15,026 bases of DNA from the NCBI GenBank assembly GCA_031267345.1, contig JAIRZG010000167.1:1-15026 (forward strand). Reading direction: 5' to 3'. This document shows, piece after piece, positions 6,901-13,355 of the stretch. Below the pieces are notes generated by a model, which saw nothing but the letters and a program-made list of their open reading frames with translations, ran no database searches and was not told the origin of the DNA. Each line of letters starts with the position of its first letter. Position 1 is the first letter of the stretch. This DNA is from Zoogloeaceae bacterium (lineage in GTDB: Bacteria; Pseudomonadota; Gammaproteobacteria; Burkholderiales; Rhodocyclaceae). Made by a program: the position numbers and the translations under genes.

Positions 6901-7055
6901 AAGCCGATTCGCACCGTGCCGCAGCGGTAAACCGGATCTTCGCGCCACAAGCGACGCGGGCAACCATGCTGGAAGGCAGCGCCGACGAAATCGCCGCCAA
7001 AGTAATCGCCATCATCCGGGAAAAAACGGGAACCTCCAAAGGAGAAACAGCATGA
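3930..7055 (+). CDS. membrane Fe-S (DgcB/HdrD-like) protein fused to ETF beta subunit
   Basis: This 1041-residue fusion has four parts. Residues 1-260 form a NarI-like membrane domain with about five or six helices (near 17-38, 82-100, 122-142, 175-192, 234-252) and possible haem ligands such as His81 and His237. Two ferredoxin-type motifs follow (Cys302/305/308/312 and Cys360/363/366/370). A heterodisulfide-reductase CCG region ends with Cys570, Cys605-606 and Cys644-645; the first CCG module has lost its cysteines (WFVGDQAAFDP, TTDPHSFNTL). After an Ala/Pro/Thr-rich linker (about 700-777), residues 778-1041 are a complete FixA/EtfB, with the signature VTRELEGG...TPAV...NVPRYATMR. Known DgcB-type proteins carry electrons from a TMADH-like demethylase towards quinone; here the ETF half is covalently attached. 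The Shine-Dalgarno is weak (GACGAG, 8 bases before ATG). The last codons overlap the etfA start (ATGA), indicating translational coupling. DgcB is the nearest named relative; the exact acceptor is inferred. Confidence 0.9.
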   Translation: MEETRALFWNLDSPAVTTFYLIGFAAMGASVWGIVCAIRKYLRGQPASGASIGWAGIGRMVADVLTHRTLRRRDPYAGLSHAAIFFGFGVLFLGTAVITLEYDILEPLFGITYWKGTFFKFFGLTLDLAGLAVLVGLLLMMWRRGARVPEKLDYRRDYAGEVEARPAARCWKREDWIFLVALFVIIFTGFVQEGLRHAMERPAWGAWEPIGCFFGMLFSSLGEGALHAARAANWWVHGFAALGFIVALPWCKAKHILAALGSLAARDPLALRRLPKPLAGAAAGVGTVADFSWKDLLDFDACAKCGRCHEACPARAAGYPLSPRDFILDLRLHNNAAKGRELPGTNLIGDIIDPETLWSCRTCGACLEICPVGVEHPVKIVKMRRQLVESDRLDPLLRVMLNTIGASGNSFSEPGRKRAAWVKELEFIIKDIRKESADFLWFVGDQAAFDPRNQAVSRIVARIFRAAKVDFGLLYEGEKTAGNDVRRIGEEGLFESLVEYNLEQMANAKAFQRIVTTDPHSFNTLHNEYPDFGETAPVIHYTELLCDLLERGALKVKKLLNLTVTLHDPCHLGRLNKRYDAPRRVLEWIGCRLVEMPRNRDNSFCCGAGGGRIWIPDKPGTKKPSELRIREAVTLGRIDVFVTCCPKDLTMFEDARKTAGLENDFVVEDIAELVAKAIELDAITLHDLPALTEKLTTAIAGRVAATVASQLGTQLGEMLDKALAGGIPPAATVAAITPPVDAPTPVTTTVPTPPASALSWRANPVTPANLPTYEIPAKNGVRILALIKQIGKLGDDFSFTDDHRGIPEEYFEYLLNEWDDTALEQALQTIEALDGGEVVVVTVGPESADSTLRKALAKGAHRGVRVWDDHLADADPIVIARILAGIALREKPDLIFTGAQSGDQANAATGTALASLLNLPRASMVVETQWDGSAVIQVTRELEGGLQHQVEIDTPAVISMQTGGNVPRYATMRMIKLAKDKPIASVNAAGEADSHRAAAVNRIFAPQATRATMLEGSADEIAAKVIAIIREKTGTSKGETA

Positions 7056-8017
7056 GTGGAATATTGATTGTCGCCGAGCATACGCGCGGCGTTCTGGCCG
7101 ATTCGAGCGCCGACCTGATTGGCGCGGCGCTGGCGATAAAAGAGAAACTGGGCGGTCCCTTGCGGGTACTCGTGGCGGGCGATATGCCCCGGTTTTTCGC
7201 CGGAGCGCTGAACCGCCCCGGCGTGGATGAAATCCTGCTGGCGGAGACGGGCAGCGCCAATTTCGACGCGGCGGCCTCCGAGGCGGCGACGATGGCTGCC
7301 GCCGCGCGCTGTGAACCCGCCTTGATTCTGGTCGGACATTCCGCCAGCGGCGTCAGTTTTGCGGCGGCGCTGGCCGTGCGTTTGGGGAGCGGCTTTGCCG
7401 CCGACGTGTTCGGCCTGGACGTAACCGGAACAGGTCTTCGCGCCACGCGCAGCGGCTACGCCAACAAGGTGAACGTGGAACTCGATTTTCCCGGCAAATC
7501 CGTGGTGGTGCTTACCATTCGCGGTTCAACATTCAAGGCGCCGGACGGGCGCGGAGAAGCCGTTGTCACGACGCTGCCGCTGGCGCTCTACGGTATCGCG
7601 GGACGCTATCGCCATCTGGGCTTTACGGAAGCGCCATCGTCGGACATCGACATTGGCAAGGCGGAATTCATCCTCGCCATCGGGCGCGGCATTCAGGACG
7701 AAAAAAATGTGCCCCGTTTCACTGCGCTGGCGGAAAAACTCGGCGCGACACTCGGTTGTTCACGTCCTGTCGCCGATTCGGGCTGGTTACCCAAACCGCA
7801 TCAGGTGGGACTCACCGGCAAGGTTGCGGGCAATTGCAAGCTCTATCTCGCGCTTGGTATTTCCGGCGCGGTGCAGCATCAACACGGGATGAAACATGTG
7901 GAGACGATCATCGCCGTCAACACCGACGCCAACGCGCCCATTTACAACATTGCGACCAGCGGCTGCGTACTGGACGTTTTCGATTTCGCCGCCGCGCTGG
8001 AACGCGCCGCTGGATGA
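7052..8017 (+). CDS. etfA: electron transfer flavoprotein alpha subunit
   Basis: This 321-residue protein is full length for EtfA/FixB. The N-terminal half is the alpha/beta domain (GILIVAEHTRG...). The C-terminal FAD-binding domain carries the family signature nearly intact: GRGIQDEKN, SRPVADSGWLP, QVGLTGKV, LYLALGISGAVQHQHGM and IIAVNTDANAPIYNIA. It would pair with the EtfB domain at the end of the preceding protein, hold FAD and accept electrons one at a time from the flavoprotein at 1399-3600. The ATG overlaps the upstream TGA by four bases, with AAAGGAG at 7038-7044 as ribosome binding site. It is the last gene of the operon driven by the promoter at 3851. Confidence 0.95.
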   Translation: MSGILIVAEHTRGVLADSSADLIGAALAIKEKLGGPLRVLVAGDMPRFFAGALNRPGVDEILLAETGSANFDAAASEAATMAAAARCEPALILVGHSASGVSFAAALAVRLGSGFAADVFGLDVTGTGLRATRSGYANKVNVELDFPGKSVVVLTIRGSTFKAPDGRGEAVVTTLPLALYGIAGRYRHLGFTEAPSSDIDIGKAEFILAIGRGIQDEKNVPRFTALAEKLGATLGCSRPVADSGWLPKPHQVGLTGKVAGNCKLYLALGISGAVQHQHGMKHVETIIAVNTDANAPIYNIATSGCVLDVFDFAAALERAAG

Positions 8018-8054
8018 GCGGTTTCCGAAGGCCCAAACAGATTTGCTTCCCCAC

Positions 8055-8107
8055 GCTGATGCGCATTTGTCGCGGAACGCACTACAAATGTGCGTCAGCA
8101 TATGTTT
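8055..8107 (+). terminator. long hairpin after etfA, probable terminator
   Basis: GCTGATGCGCATTTGT (8055-8070) pairs with ACAAATGTGCGTCAGC (8084-8099) over 16 pairs, two of them G.U, around a 13-base loop. ATATGTTTTT follows. The size and place (38 bases after the stop) suit a terminator, although the T-run starts several bases after the stem. The rest of 8108-8258 has no gene or promoter that I can support, although transcription of the activator must start somewhere here or read through. Confidence 0.5.
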
Positions 8108-8258
8108 TTACGGGATGCCGCCCCTGCCATTCTATTGAATTTATTGGCCTTTTATATCTTCGAGGCGCTTGGCGCCGTTGTTGCTGCCAGGTTTCATGGG
8201 ACAGCGCATTTCGGCGCAGCGACAAGAGGGATTGCCATTGCCCTCCCCCATCCCTTAC

Positions 8259-8380
8259 AACGTGTTGTGGCAGGGGTTTCTCTCCCCTCCCGAAACGGTC
8301 GCCGAAACCCCGTCCATTGATCAGGGGTTCGCTCCCGCCTTTCTTACGGGTGGAGGTTCAACCGGAGTTGGTTTTACGAT
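8259..8380 (+). repeat. interspersed structured repeat, copy B
   Basis: This is the second copy of the repeat at 558-680. The first hairpin (GGGGTTTCTCTCCCC core) and the terminal ACCGGAGTTGGTTTTACGAT are retained, while the inverted repeat in the middle is degraded. The last bases AT, with the next G, form the ATG of the activator gene, and GGAG (8364-8367) is the only Shine-Dalgarno-like sequence in front of it, 11 bases away. The repeat therefore supplies the translation signals of that gene. An open frame runs back through the repeat to 8169 but has no conserved content. Confidence 0.75.
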
Positions 8381-9824
8381 GAAATTTGTGAACATCAATG
8401 AAGTATTGCCTGCCAACACGAGGATGTTCAACCTCGACGAACTGTACACCGATGAACGCTGGCTGGTGCTGGGCGACCTGCTGCCCGACGGCCTGGTGAT
8501 CGTCGACCCGTCGGGTCAGGTGCGATACATGAACTCCGCCGCTGAAAGCATCAACGAAGTTTACCGGGTCATGGTCATCGGGCATTTCCTGGAAGATTTC
8601 ATCCAGCAATCCCGTATTGATTGTTCAGTGCTTCTGGATGCCTTTGCCGAAAGTTCGCGCATCAACAAGGTGGTGCAGGACGCCGATGGTCACGCTTACC
8701 TGATCTCCACGCGCGGGTATCGCTGCTGGAGTGGCGAAACCAGCGCTTTCATGATCGTGCAGCGCAACCTTGACGCGCTGTCGAAAATCACCCGGCGTTC
8801 TTACGGAGAACCGGCAACTCCGGCTTTTGCGCCGCAGCTCCCCGAAGCGGGCGCTACGGATACCGATCCCATCATCAGCGGCGAAGCCACTGCCGCCGTC
8901 GTGAACCGTGGCCTGCGCGCCATCGCCATGAATATCCGTCTGCTGATTCTGGGAGAATCGGGTGTCGGCAAAACGGAACTGGCTCGTCTGCTGCATCGGC
9001 GTTCCGGCTCCATCAGCCGTCCTTTCGTGCACGTCAATTGCGGCTCCATCCCGGATACGCTGTTTGAATCCGAAATGTTCGGTTATGAGCGCGGCGCTTT
9101 CACCGGCGCGTCCTCACGTGGCAAAAAGGGGCTGATTGAGGCTGCCGATGGGGGCATCCTGTTTCTCGACGAAGTGGGTGAAATTCCGCTCCACTGCCAA
9201 GCCAAGATTTTGCAGATCCTGGAAGAAGGAATCATCCAGCGGGTCGGCGCTACCGTGTCGCGGCGTCTGCGCCTGCAAATCATCGCCGCCACCAATCGAG
9301 ACCTGCGCGCGCTGGTCGAGGAAGGTCGCTTCCGCCGCGACCTCTACTACCGCCTGAGCGTCGTCACCCTCGTCCTGCCCCCGTTGAGAGTACGGCGTGA
9401 ACTGATCCCGTTGCTGGTGGATCGCTTTCTGACCGGCGTCAACCAACGTCGGAAAACACCGCTGACCATAGACGCTGGCTGTCGCCGCCGTCTCCAGGAA
9501 TACGCCTATCCGGGCAATGTGCGGGAATTGCAGAACATCATCGAATACCTCGGCGTTGTCGGCAACCGGGTCGTCACTGAATCAGACCTGCCGCTGGAAC
9601 AAATGACAATGATGCCGAGCGGGGAAATTTCCGGATCGGATTCCATGCATGCCCTGACGGCGCCGAAAGACACGAGCTTCCCCGTCGATTTCAATCTGCG
9701 CGAAGCGGTGAAGCGTTACGAATCTTCCCTGATCGACGCGGCCATCCAGAAAACCGGCAGCAAACGCAAGGCCGCCGATCTGCTCGGCGTCGATATCGCT
9801 ACGGTAGTGCGAAAAAGCAAATAG
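8379..9824 (+). CDS. PAS-domain sigma-54 transcriptional activator
   Basis: This is a 481-residue enhancer-binding protein. Residues about 20-135 form a PAS-like sensor (GDLLPDGLVIVDPSGQVRYMN, then a second half ending MIVQRNL). The AAA+ domain has Walker A GESGVGKT (192-199), the sigma-54 contact loop GAFTGA (239-244), Walker B ILFLDE with Asp264-Glu265, and the sensor/arginine region RFRRDLYYRL. The C-terminal about 40 residues (SLIDAAIQKTGSKRKAADLLGVDIATVVRKSK) are a Fis/TyrR-type helix-turn-helix. The intact GAFTGA means it can activate sigma-54 polymerase. The start at 8379 is chosen because it opens the conserved protein and sits after GGAG; earlier starts lie in repeat sequence. It has no receiver domain, so the signal is probably a small ligand bound by PAS. 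It very likely controls the promoters at 1313, 3851 and 10042. Confidence 0.93.
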   Translation: MKFVNINEVLPANTRMFNLDELYTDERWLVLGDLLPDGLVIVDPSGQVRYMNSAAESINEVYRVMVIGHFLEDFIQQSRIDCSVLLDAFAESSRINKVVQDADGHAYLISTRGYRCWSGETSAFMIVQRNLDALSKITRRSYGEPATPAFAPQLPEAGATDTDPIISGEATAAVVNRGLRAIAMNIRLLILGESGVGKTELARLLHRRSGSISRPFVHVNCGSIPDTLFESEMFGYERGAFTGASSRGKKGLIEAADGGILFLDEVGEIPLHCQAKILQILEEGIIQRVGATVSRRLRLQIIAATNRDLRALVEEGRFRRDLYYRLSVVTLVLPPLRVRRELIPLLVDRFLTGVNQRRKTPLTIDAGCRRRLQEYAYPGNVRELQNIIEYLGVVGNRVVTESDLPLEQMTMMPSGEISGSDSMHALTAPKDTSFPVDFNLREAVKRYESSLIDAAIQKTGSKRKAADLLGVDIATVVRKSK

Positions 9825-9832
9825 TGAACCGG

Positions 9833-9897
9833 ATCAACAGTAGCGGGAGCTTCCAGCTCCTGGTTGTTGATGTTGAAGGGGAGCAGGATGCTCCCTT
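9833..9897 (+). terminator. tandem hairpins after the activator gene
   Basis: The first structure combines ATCAACA (9833-9839) with TGTTGAT (9865-9871) and an inner GGAGC-TTCCA-GCTCC (9846-9860). The second is GGGAGC-AGGAT-GCTCCC (9879-9895), extended by a G.T and an A-T pair. No good T-tract follows, so termination efficiency is uncertain. They lie 8 bases after the stop at 9824 and before the activator boxes of promoter 3. Confidence 0.5.
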
Positions 9898-9915
9898 ACC
9901 TTTCCGTCCCCGACA

Positions 9916-9964
9916 TGATGGATATTTGCAGCGCAAGAGGGTTCCATGCTGAGAGATTGCAGCG
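9916..9964 (+). promoter_or_regulatory. twin upstream activator boxes of promoter 3
   Basis: Proximal box 9947-9964, TGCTGAGAGATTGCAGCG, matches the proximal box of promoter 1 at 16 of 18 positions. Distal box 9916-9933, TGATGGATATTTGCAGCG, matches the consensus at 14 of 18 and lies 31 bp upstream. A further half-site, ATTGCGGCG, is at 9976-9984, 20 bp after the half-site at 9956. The proximal box is about 15 bp farther from the -24 element than in promoters 1 and 2. No strict IHF consensus is present, but 9998-10035 is very A/T-rich. Confidence 0.65.
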
Positions 9965-10041
9965 CGAACAAAACGATTGCGGCGCCAAAAAACAGCTTTA
10001 AATCCATTTAAATTCATATAGTTATAACAAAAATCTCCTTT

Positions 10042-10056
10042 GGGCACACTCCTTGC
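10042..10056 (+). promoter_or_regulatory. sigma-54 promoter 3
   Basis: GGGCAC-ACTCC-TTGC has GGCAC at -24, the correct spacing and a full TTGC at -12, followed by T. The predicted start is near 10068. It lies in front of the aldehyde dehydrogenase and permease genes, giving a leader of about 73 bases. Confidence 0.8.
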
Positions 10057-10089
10057 TGAAAGCCTTGTGAAGCACGGATACGCCGGAGC

Positions 10090-10106
10090 CGACATTTTGA
10101 ATGTCG
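10090..10106 (+). promoter_or_regulatory. hairpin in the aldehyde dehydrogenase leader
   Basis: CGACATT-TTG-AATGTCG is a perfect 7-bp stem with a three-base loop, followed by CTTTTCC. It lies inside the predicted leader RNA and resembles a weak attenuator, but the T-run is short and no leader peptide is evident. Confidence 0.35.
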
Positions 10107-10140
10107 CTTTTCCGAACCGGATTTGAACAAGGAGCAAAGC

Positions 10141-11628
10141 ATGAATGATGTGAAGCGCTGGCACGCGCTGGCGGACGCCGTGAAGCCCGAAACCCGTCTG
10201 TTTATCGACGGCAGGTTTGTCGATGCCATCGATGGGCAACGTTTCACCACCTTGAATCCGTCCAATGGCAGACCGCTTGCTGAAGTGTCGCGTGGCAACG
10301 AAAAAGATGTCGATCTCGCGGTCAGGGCGGCGCGGCGGGCGTTCAAAAGTGGGGCGTGGTCGCATCGGGCACCCCGCGACCGTATGACCGTCATGTTCAA
10401 AATCGCCCAATTGCTGGAAGCGCGCGCCGAGGAATTCGCCCTGCTCGACTGTCTGGATATGGGTAAATCCATCAGCGAACTCACCAGTATTGATTTGCCC
10501 TGTTCCATCCAGACTTTCCAGTATTTCGCCGAAACCATCGACAAGGTGGAGGGCGTGGTGACCAGTACCGACCGCAGCGCCCTGCACATGATTGTGCGTG
10601 AACCGCTGGGCGTGGTCGCCTGCGTGACGCCCTGGAATTTCCCCTTGATGATGGCCGCCTGGAAAGTGGCTCCGGCGCTGGCGGCGGGTAATTCCGTCAT
10701 CTTGAAGCCGGCGGAGCAGTCCCCTTTGAGCGCCCTGTTGCTGGCAAAAATTTTTGCCGAAGCGGGGGTGCCGGAAGGGGTCTTCAACGTGGTGAATGGC
10801 TTGGGCGAGGATGCGGGCAAGGCGCTGGCCCTGCACATGGACGTGGACAAGATCGGGTTTACCGGTTCCACCGAGGTTGGAAAACTGATGCTGATTTACG
10901 CCGGTCAGTCCAACATGAAGAAAGTGACGACGGAATGTGGCGGCAAAAGCCCGCAAATCATCATGCCGGACGCCGATCTCGACGCGGCGGTCGCCTATGC
11001 CGCAAGCGGTATTTATATCAATCAGGGCGAAATCTGTAGCGCCGCCTCCCGGTTGCTGGTGCATGAATCCCTGCGCGACGGGTTCGTGGAGCGCTTTGTC
11101 GCCGAAGCCGCGCGCTATCAGCCAGGCGACCCCCTTGATCCGGCCACGACCGTCGGGCCGCTGGTGACGCGCGAACAGCAGCGCCGCGTCCTCGATTACA
11201 TCGACATCGGCAGGAAAGAAGGCGGCGAAATCGTGATCGGCGGTGGCGCGCCTGTCGGGCTGGAAGCGGGCTACTACGTACAACCGACCCTGTTCAAGGG
11301 CGTAACCAGCAAGATGACCATCGCCAGGGAGGAAATCTTCGGGCCGGTGGCTGCCGTCATTCCGTTCAAAACCCAGGAAGAAGCCGTTGCCATCGCCAAT
11401 GACAGTTGCTACGGACTGACCGCTTCCGTGTGGACGCAGAATCTCAACACGGCGCACAAGGTGGCGCGCGATCTGGAATCCGGCATCGTCTGGGTCAATT
11501 GTTATGAACATGGCGACATGACGCAACCCTGGGGCGGTTACAAGCAGTCCGGTCAGGGGCGCGACAAGTGTTTTGAAACCATCCTTGCCCACATGCAGAC
11601 CAAGTCGGTGTGGATCAATCTGGGCTAA
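10141..11628 (+). CDS. NAD(P)-dependent aldehyde dehydrogenase, PuuC-like
   Basis: This 495-residue protein is full length for the ALDH superfamily. Visible residues: Asn166 in PWNFP, Lys189 in ILKPAE, the nucleotide loop FTGSTEVG (240-247), general base Glu265 in TECGGKS, and catalytic Cys299 in NQGEICSAASR, followed by EEIFGPV and GGYKQSGQGRD. It resembles Escherichia coli PuuC (gamma-glutamyl-gamma-aminobutyraldehyde dehydrogenase) along its whole length, including the start region and the DGDMT-like motif HGDMTQPWGGYKQSG. The likely role is to oxidise the aldehyde released by the amine-oxidising flavoprotein of the same regulon; the exact aldehyde is unknown. ATG 10141 has AAGGAG six bases upstream; an in-frame TTG at 10123 lies before that site and is not used. 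The permease gene follows after 45 bases without a terminator, so the two form an operon under promoter 3. Confidence 0.92.
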   Translation: MNDVKRWHALADAVKPETRLFIDGRFVDAIDGQRFTTLNPSNGRPLAEVSRGNEKDVDLAVRAARRAFKSGAWSHRAPRDRMTVMFKIAQLLEARAEEFALLDCLDMGKSISELTSIDLPCSIQTFQYFAETIDKVEGVVTSTDRSALHMIVREPLGVVACVTPWNFPLMMAAWKVAPALAAGNSVILKPAEQSPLSALLLAKIFAEAGVPEGVFNVVNGLGEDAGKALALHMDVDKIGFTGSTEVGKLMLIYAGQSNMKKVTTECGGKSPQIIMPDADLDAAVAYAASGIYINQGEICSAASRLLVHESLRDGFVERFVAEAARYQPGDPLDPATTVGPLVTREQQRRVLDYIDIGRKEGGEIVIGGGAPVGLEAGYYVQPTLFKGVTSKMTIAREEIFGPVAAVIPFKTQEEAVAIANDSCYGLTASVWTQNLNTAHKVARDLESGIVWVNCYEHGDMTQPWGGYKQSGQGRDKCFETILAHMQTKSVWINLG

Positions 11629-11673
11629 ACCAGGCCAACACGCATTTTTTCATTAACGGAGAAGGAGCCACCC

Positions 11674-13260
11674 GTGGCGACACTACATGATGCACTCAAC
11701 CCCATCTCGGCGGAAGCAGGCGACGCTGAAGATATCGCGCAGTTGAAGGCGCTGGGCGTCAACCCCCATTTCAATCGCCGCATGAGCCTGTGGCAGAACT
11801 TTGCGCTCGGTTTTACCTACCTGTCGCCCGTGGTCGGCGTGTATACCTTGTTCGGGCTGTGTCTCTCCGCGGGCGGGCCGCCGATGTTCTGGACTTATCT
11901 CATCATCGGCATGTGCCAGATGCTGGTCTGTCTGGTGTTCTGCGAAGTGGTGTCGCAGTTTCCCATTTCCGGCGGCATCTACCCTTGGGCGCGACGCCTG
12001 GTCGGCAAACGCTGGGCGTGGATGGGAGGATGGGTCTACGCCTGGGCGCTGTGCACCAGCATCGCCGGAATCGCCGTGGGCGCGTCGCCTTACCTCGCCT
12101 CCATGATAGGCATGGATCCCACCGCGATGCTTTCGGTCATTACCGCGCTGGCGCTTATCTTTGCCGTAACCGGCCTCAATCTGGAGGGCACCCGGTGGCT
12201 GGGACGAGTCGCCATGTTCGGCTTTCTGTGCGAATTGATCGGCGCGCTGCTGGTGGGCGCGTATCTGCTCCTCTTTGAGCGGCACTATGAGTTCAGCGCC
12301 GTTTTCAGCACCTTCGACATCCGCGTCGACGGTTCCTACTGGCCGGCTTTCCTCGCGGCATCGCTGGGCGGCATGTTCCAGTATTACGGTTTTGAGGCGT
12401 GTGGCGACCTGGCCGAGGAAACTCCGAATCCGAGTAAAGCGATTCCGAAAGCCATGCGGATGACCATCTACATCGGCGGCGCGGCGGCGATGTTTGCCTG
12501 CCTCTCGCTGATTCTCGCGGTGCCGGATATGCAGAGGGTGCTCGCGGGCGAAGATACCGATCCGATCGTCACCATCTTCAACAATGCCTTCGGGCCGGTG
12601 GTCTCCAAGCTCATCATGGCGGTGGTGATGGTTTCTTTCCTCTCCTGCCTCTTGTCCCTGCAAGCCGCCGCAAGTCGCCTGCTCTATGCTTACGCCCATG
12701 ACGACATGTTCGTCGGCAGTACGCTGTTCCGCCGTGTCTCGGAACGGCACCGCGTGCCTTCCAACGCGATTGTCCTCGTCGCGCTCCTGACCTCCGTGCT
12801 CTGTATCGTCGGCTACTGGATGGAAGACGCCATCGCTACCATCGTGAGCTTCGCGGCGGTCGGCATCTATCTTTCGTTCCAGATGATCGTCATCGCGGCC
12901 CTGATCGCCCGCGCGCGCGGCTGGAAGCCTTCCGGCGCGTTCCGTCTGGGCAGATGGGCATGGCCGGTCAATATCGCCGCGCTGGTCTATGGCGTGCTGG
13001 CCATCATCAACATGGTGTGGCCGCGCGACGGGGATTACAACATGATCGTCTCCTGCGCTATCGTGCTGGGGCTTGGCTTCCTCTACATGGCGCTCTTCAA
13101 GCCTTATGATCGGGGGCACTCGCCTTATGCCGACGCGCACCTCCTCTTCGGTCAGAAGAAACCCGACGACGATATCCCGTATGAGGCGCCCCATCACGAG
13201 CCTCATCATGAGTCCACTTCCCCGGACAACCCCGGTCTGATCGTCTGCGAACCCGCATAA
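11674..13260 (+). CDS. APC-superfamily amine/amino acid permease
   Basis: This 528-residue inner-membrane protein has about 12 hydrophobic segments between residues 40 and 490. It starts with the APC first-helix pattern SLWQNFALGFTYLSPVVGVYTLFG and carries FPISGGIYPWARRLVGKRWAWMGGWVYAW after helix 2, which is typical of the amino acid/choline transporter branch. FEACGDLAEETPNPSKAIPKAM marks the conserved cytoplasmic segment after helix 6. The start is GTG, supported by AAGGAG six bases upstream. The hydrophilic tail is rich in histidine and acid (about residues 500-528, including HHEPHHES). Co-transcription with the PuuC-like dehydrogenase points to uptake of the amine or amino acid degraded by the cluster. 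Substrate cannot be read from sequence: GABA, polyamines, choline-like and amino acid substrates all occur in this branch. Confidence 0.9.
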   Translation: MATLHDALNPISAEAGDAEDIAQLKALGVNPHFNRRMSLWQNFALGFTYLSPVVGVYTLFGLCLSAGGPPMFWTYLIIGMCQMLVCLVFCEVVSQFPISGGIYPWARRLVGKRWAWMGGWVYAWALCTSIAGIAVGASPYLASMIGMDPTAMLSVITALALIFAVTGLNLEGTRWLGRVAMFGFLCELIGALLVGAYLLLFERHYEFSAVFSTFDIRVDGSYWPAFLAASLGGMFQYYGFEACGDLAEETPNPSKAIPKAMRMTIYIGGAAAMFACLSLILAVPDMQRVLAGEDTDPIVTIFNNAFGPVVSKLIMAVVMVSFLSCLLSLQAAASRLLYAYAHDDMFVGSTLFRRVSERHRVPSNAIVLVALLTSVLCIVGYWMEDAIATIVSFAAVGIYLSFQMIVIAALIARARGWKPSGAFRLGRWAWPVNIAALVYGVLAIINMVWPRDGDYNMIVSCAIVLGLGFLYMALFKPYDRGHSPYADAHLLFGQKKPDDDIPYEAPHHEPHHESTSPDNPGLIVCEPA

Positions 13261-13294
13261 CCGGCGCCCATCCGCGCAGGAACGGAATCCCGCC

Positions 13295-13327
13295 ACCCCG
13301 ACGCCTTTCCCTTGCGTCGGGGTTTTT
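13295..13327 (+). terminator. intrinsic terminator after the permease gene
   Basis: CCCCGACGC (13296-13304) pairs perfectly with GCGTCGGGG (13314-13322) around CTTTCCCTT and runs into TTTTT. It lies 35 bases after the stop and ends the cluster. It sits between two convergent genes but has no T-run on the minus strand, so it mainly serves the + strand. Confidence 0.92.
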
Positions 13328-13355
13328 CTTCAGGGGTTTGCAGGGATTTAATTTA

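Noticed and set aside
8055..8070. CTGATGCGCAT as another activator box
   Set aside because: It resembles one half-site (TGATGCG) but is part of a 16-bp hairpin after etfA, has no sigma-54 promoter downstream and fails the second position of the half-site.
8261..8280. Sigma-54 promoter TGGCAGGGGTTTCTC in repeat copy B
   Set aside because: The -24 half is suggestive but the -12 position reads TCTC instead of TTGC, and copy A lacks the GGCA.
8169..8378. N-terminal extension of the sigma-54 activator
   Set aside because: The extension is translated repeat sequence with no conserved content; ATG 8379 begins the credible protein and has GGAG upstream.
10123..10140. TTG start six codons earlier for the aldehyde dehydrogenase
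   Set aside because: The strong AAGGAG at 10129-10134 lies inside that extension and is ideally placed for ATG 10141.
9799..11592. Long minus-strand open frame (597 codons) opposite the aldehyde dehydrogenase
   Set aside because: The + strand frame carries a complete ALDH with all catalytic residues; the antisense frame has no recognisable motif and is a GC-codon shadow.
11683..13296. Long minus-strand open frame (537 codons) opposite the permease
   Set aside because: It is highly charged, His/Arg/Asp-rich and motif-free, as expected for the antisense of a membrane protein gene.
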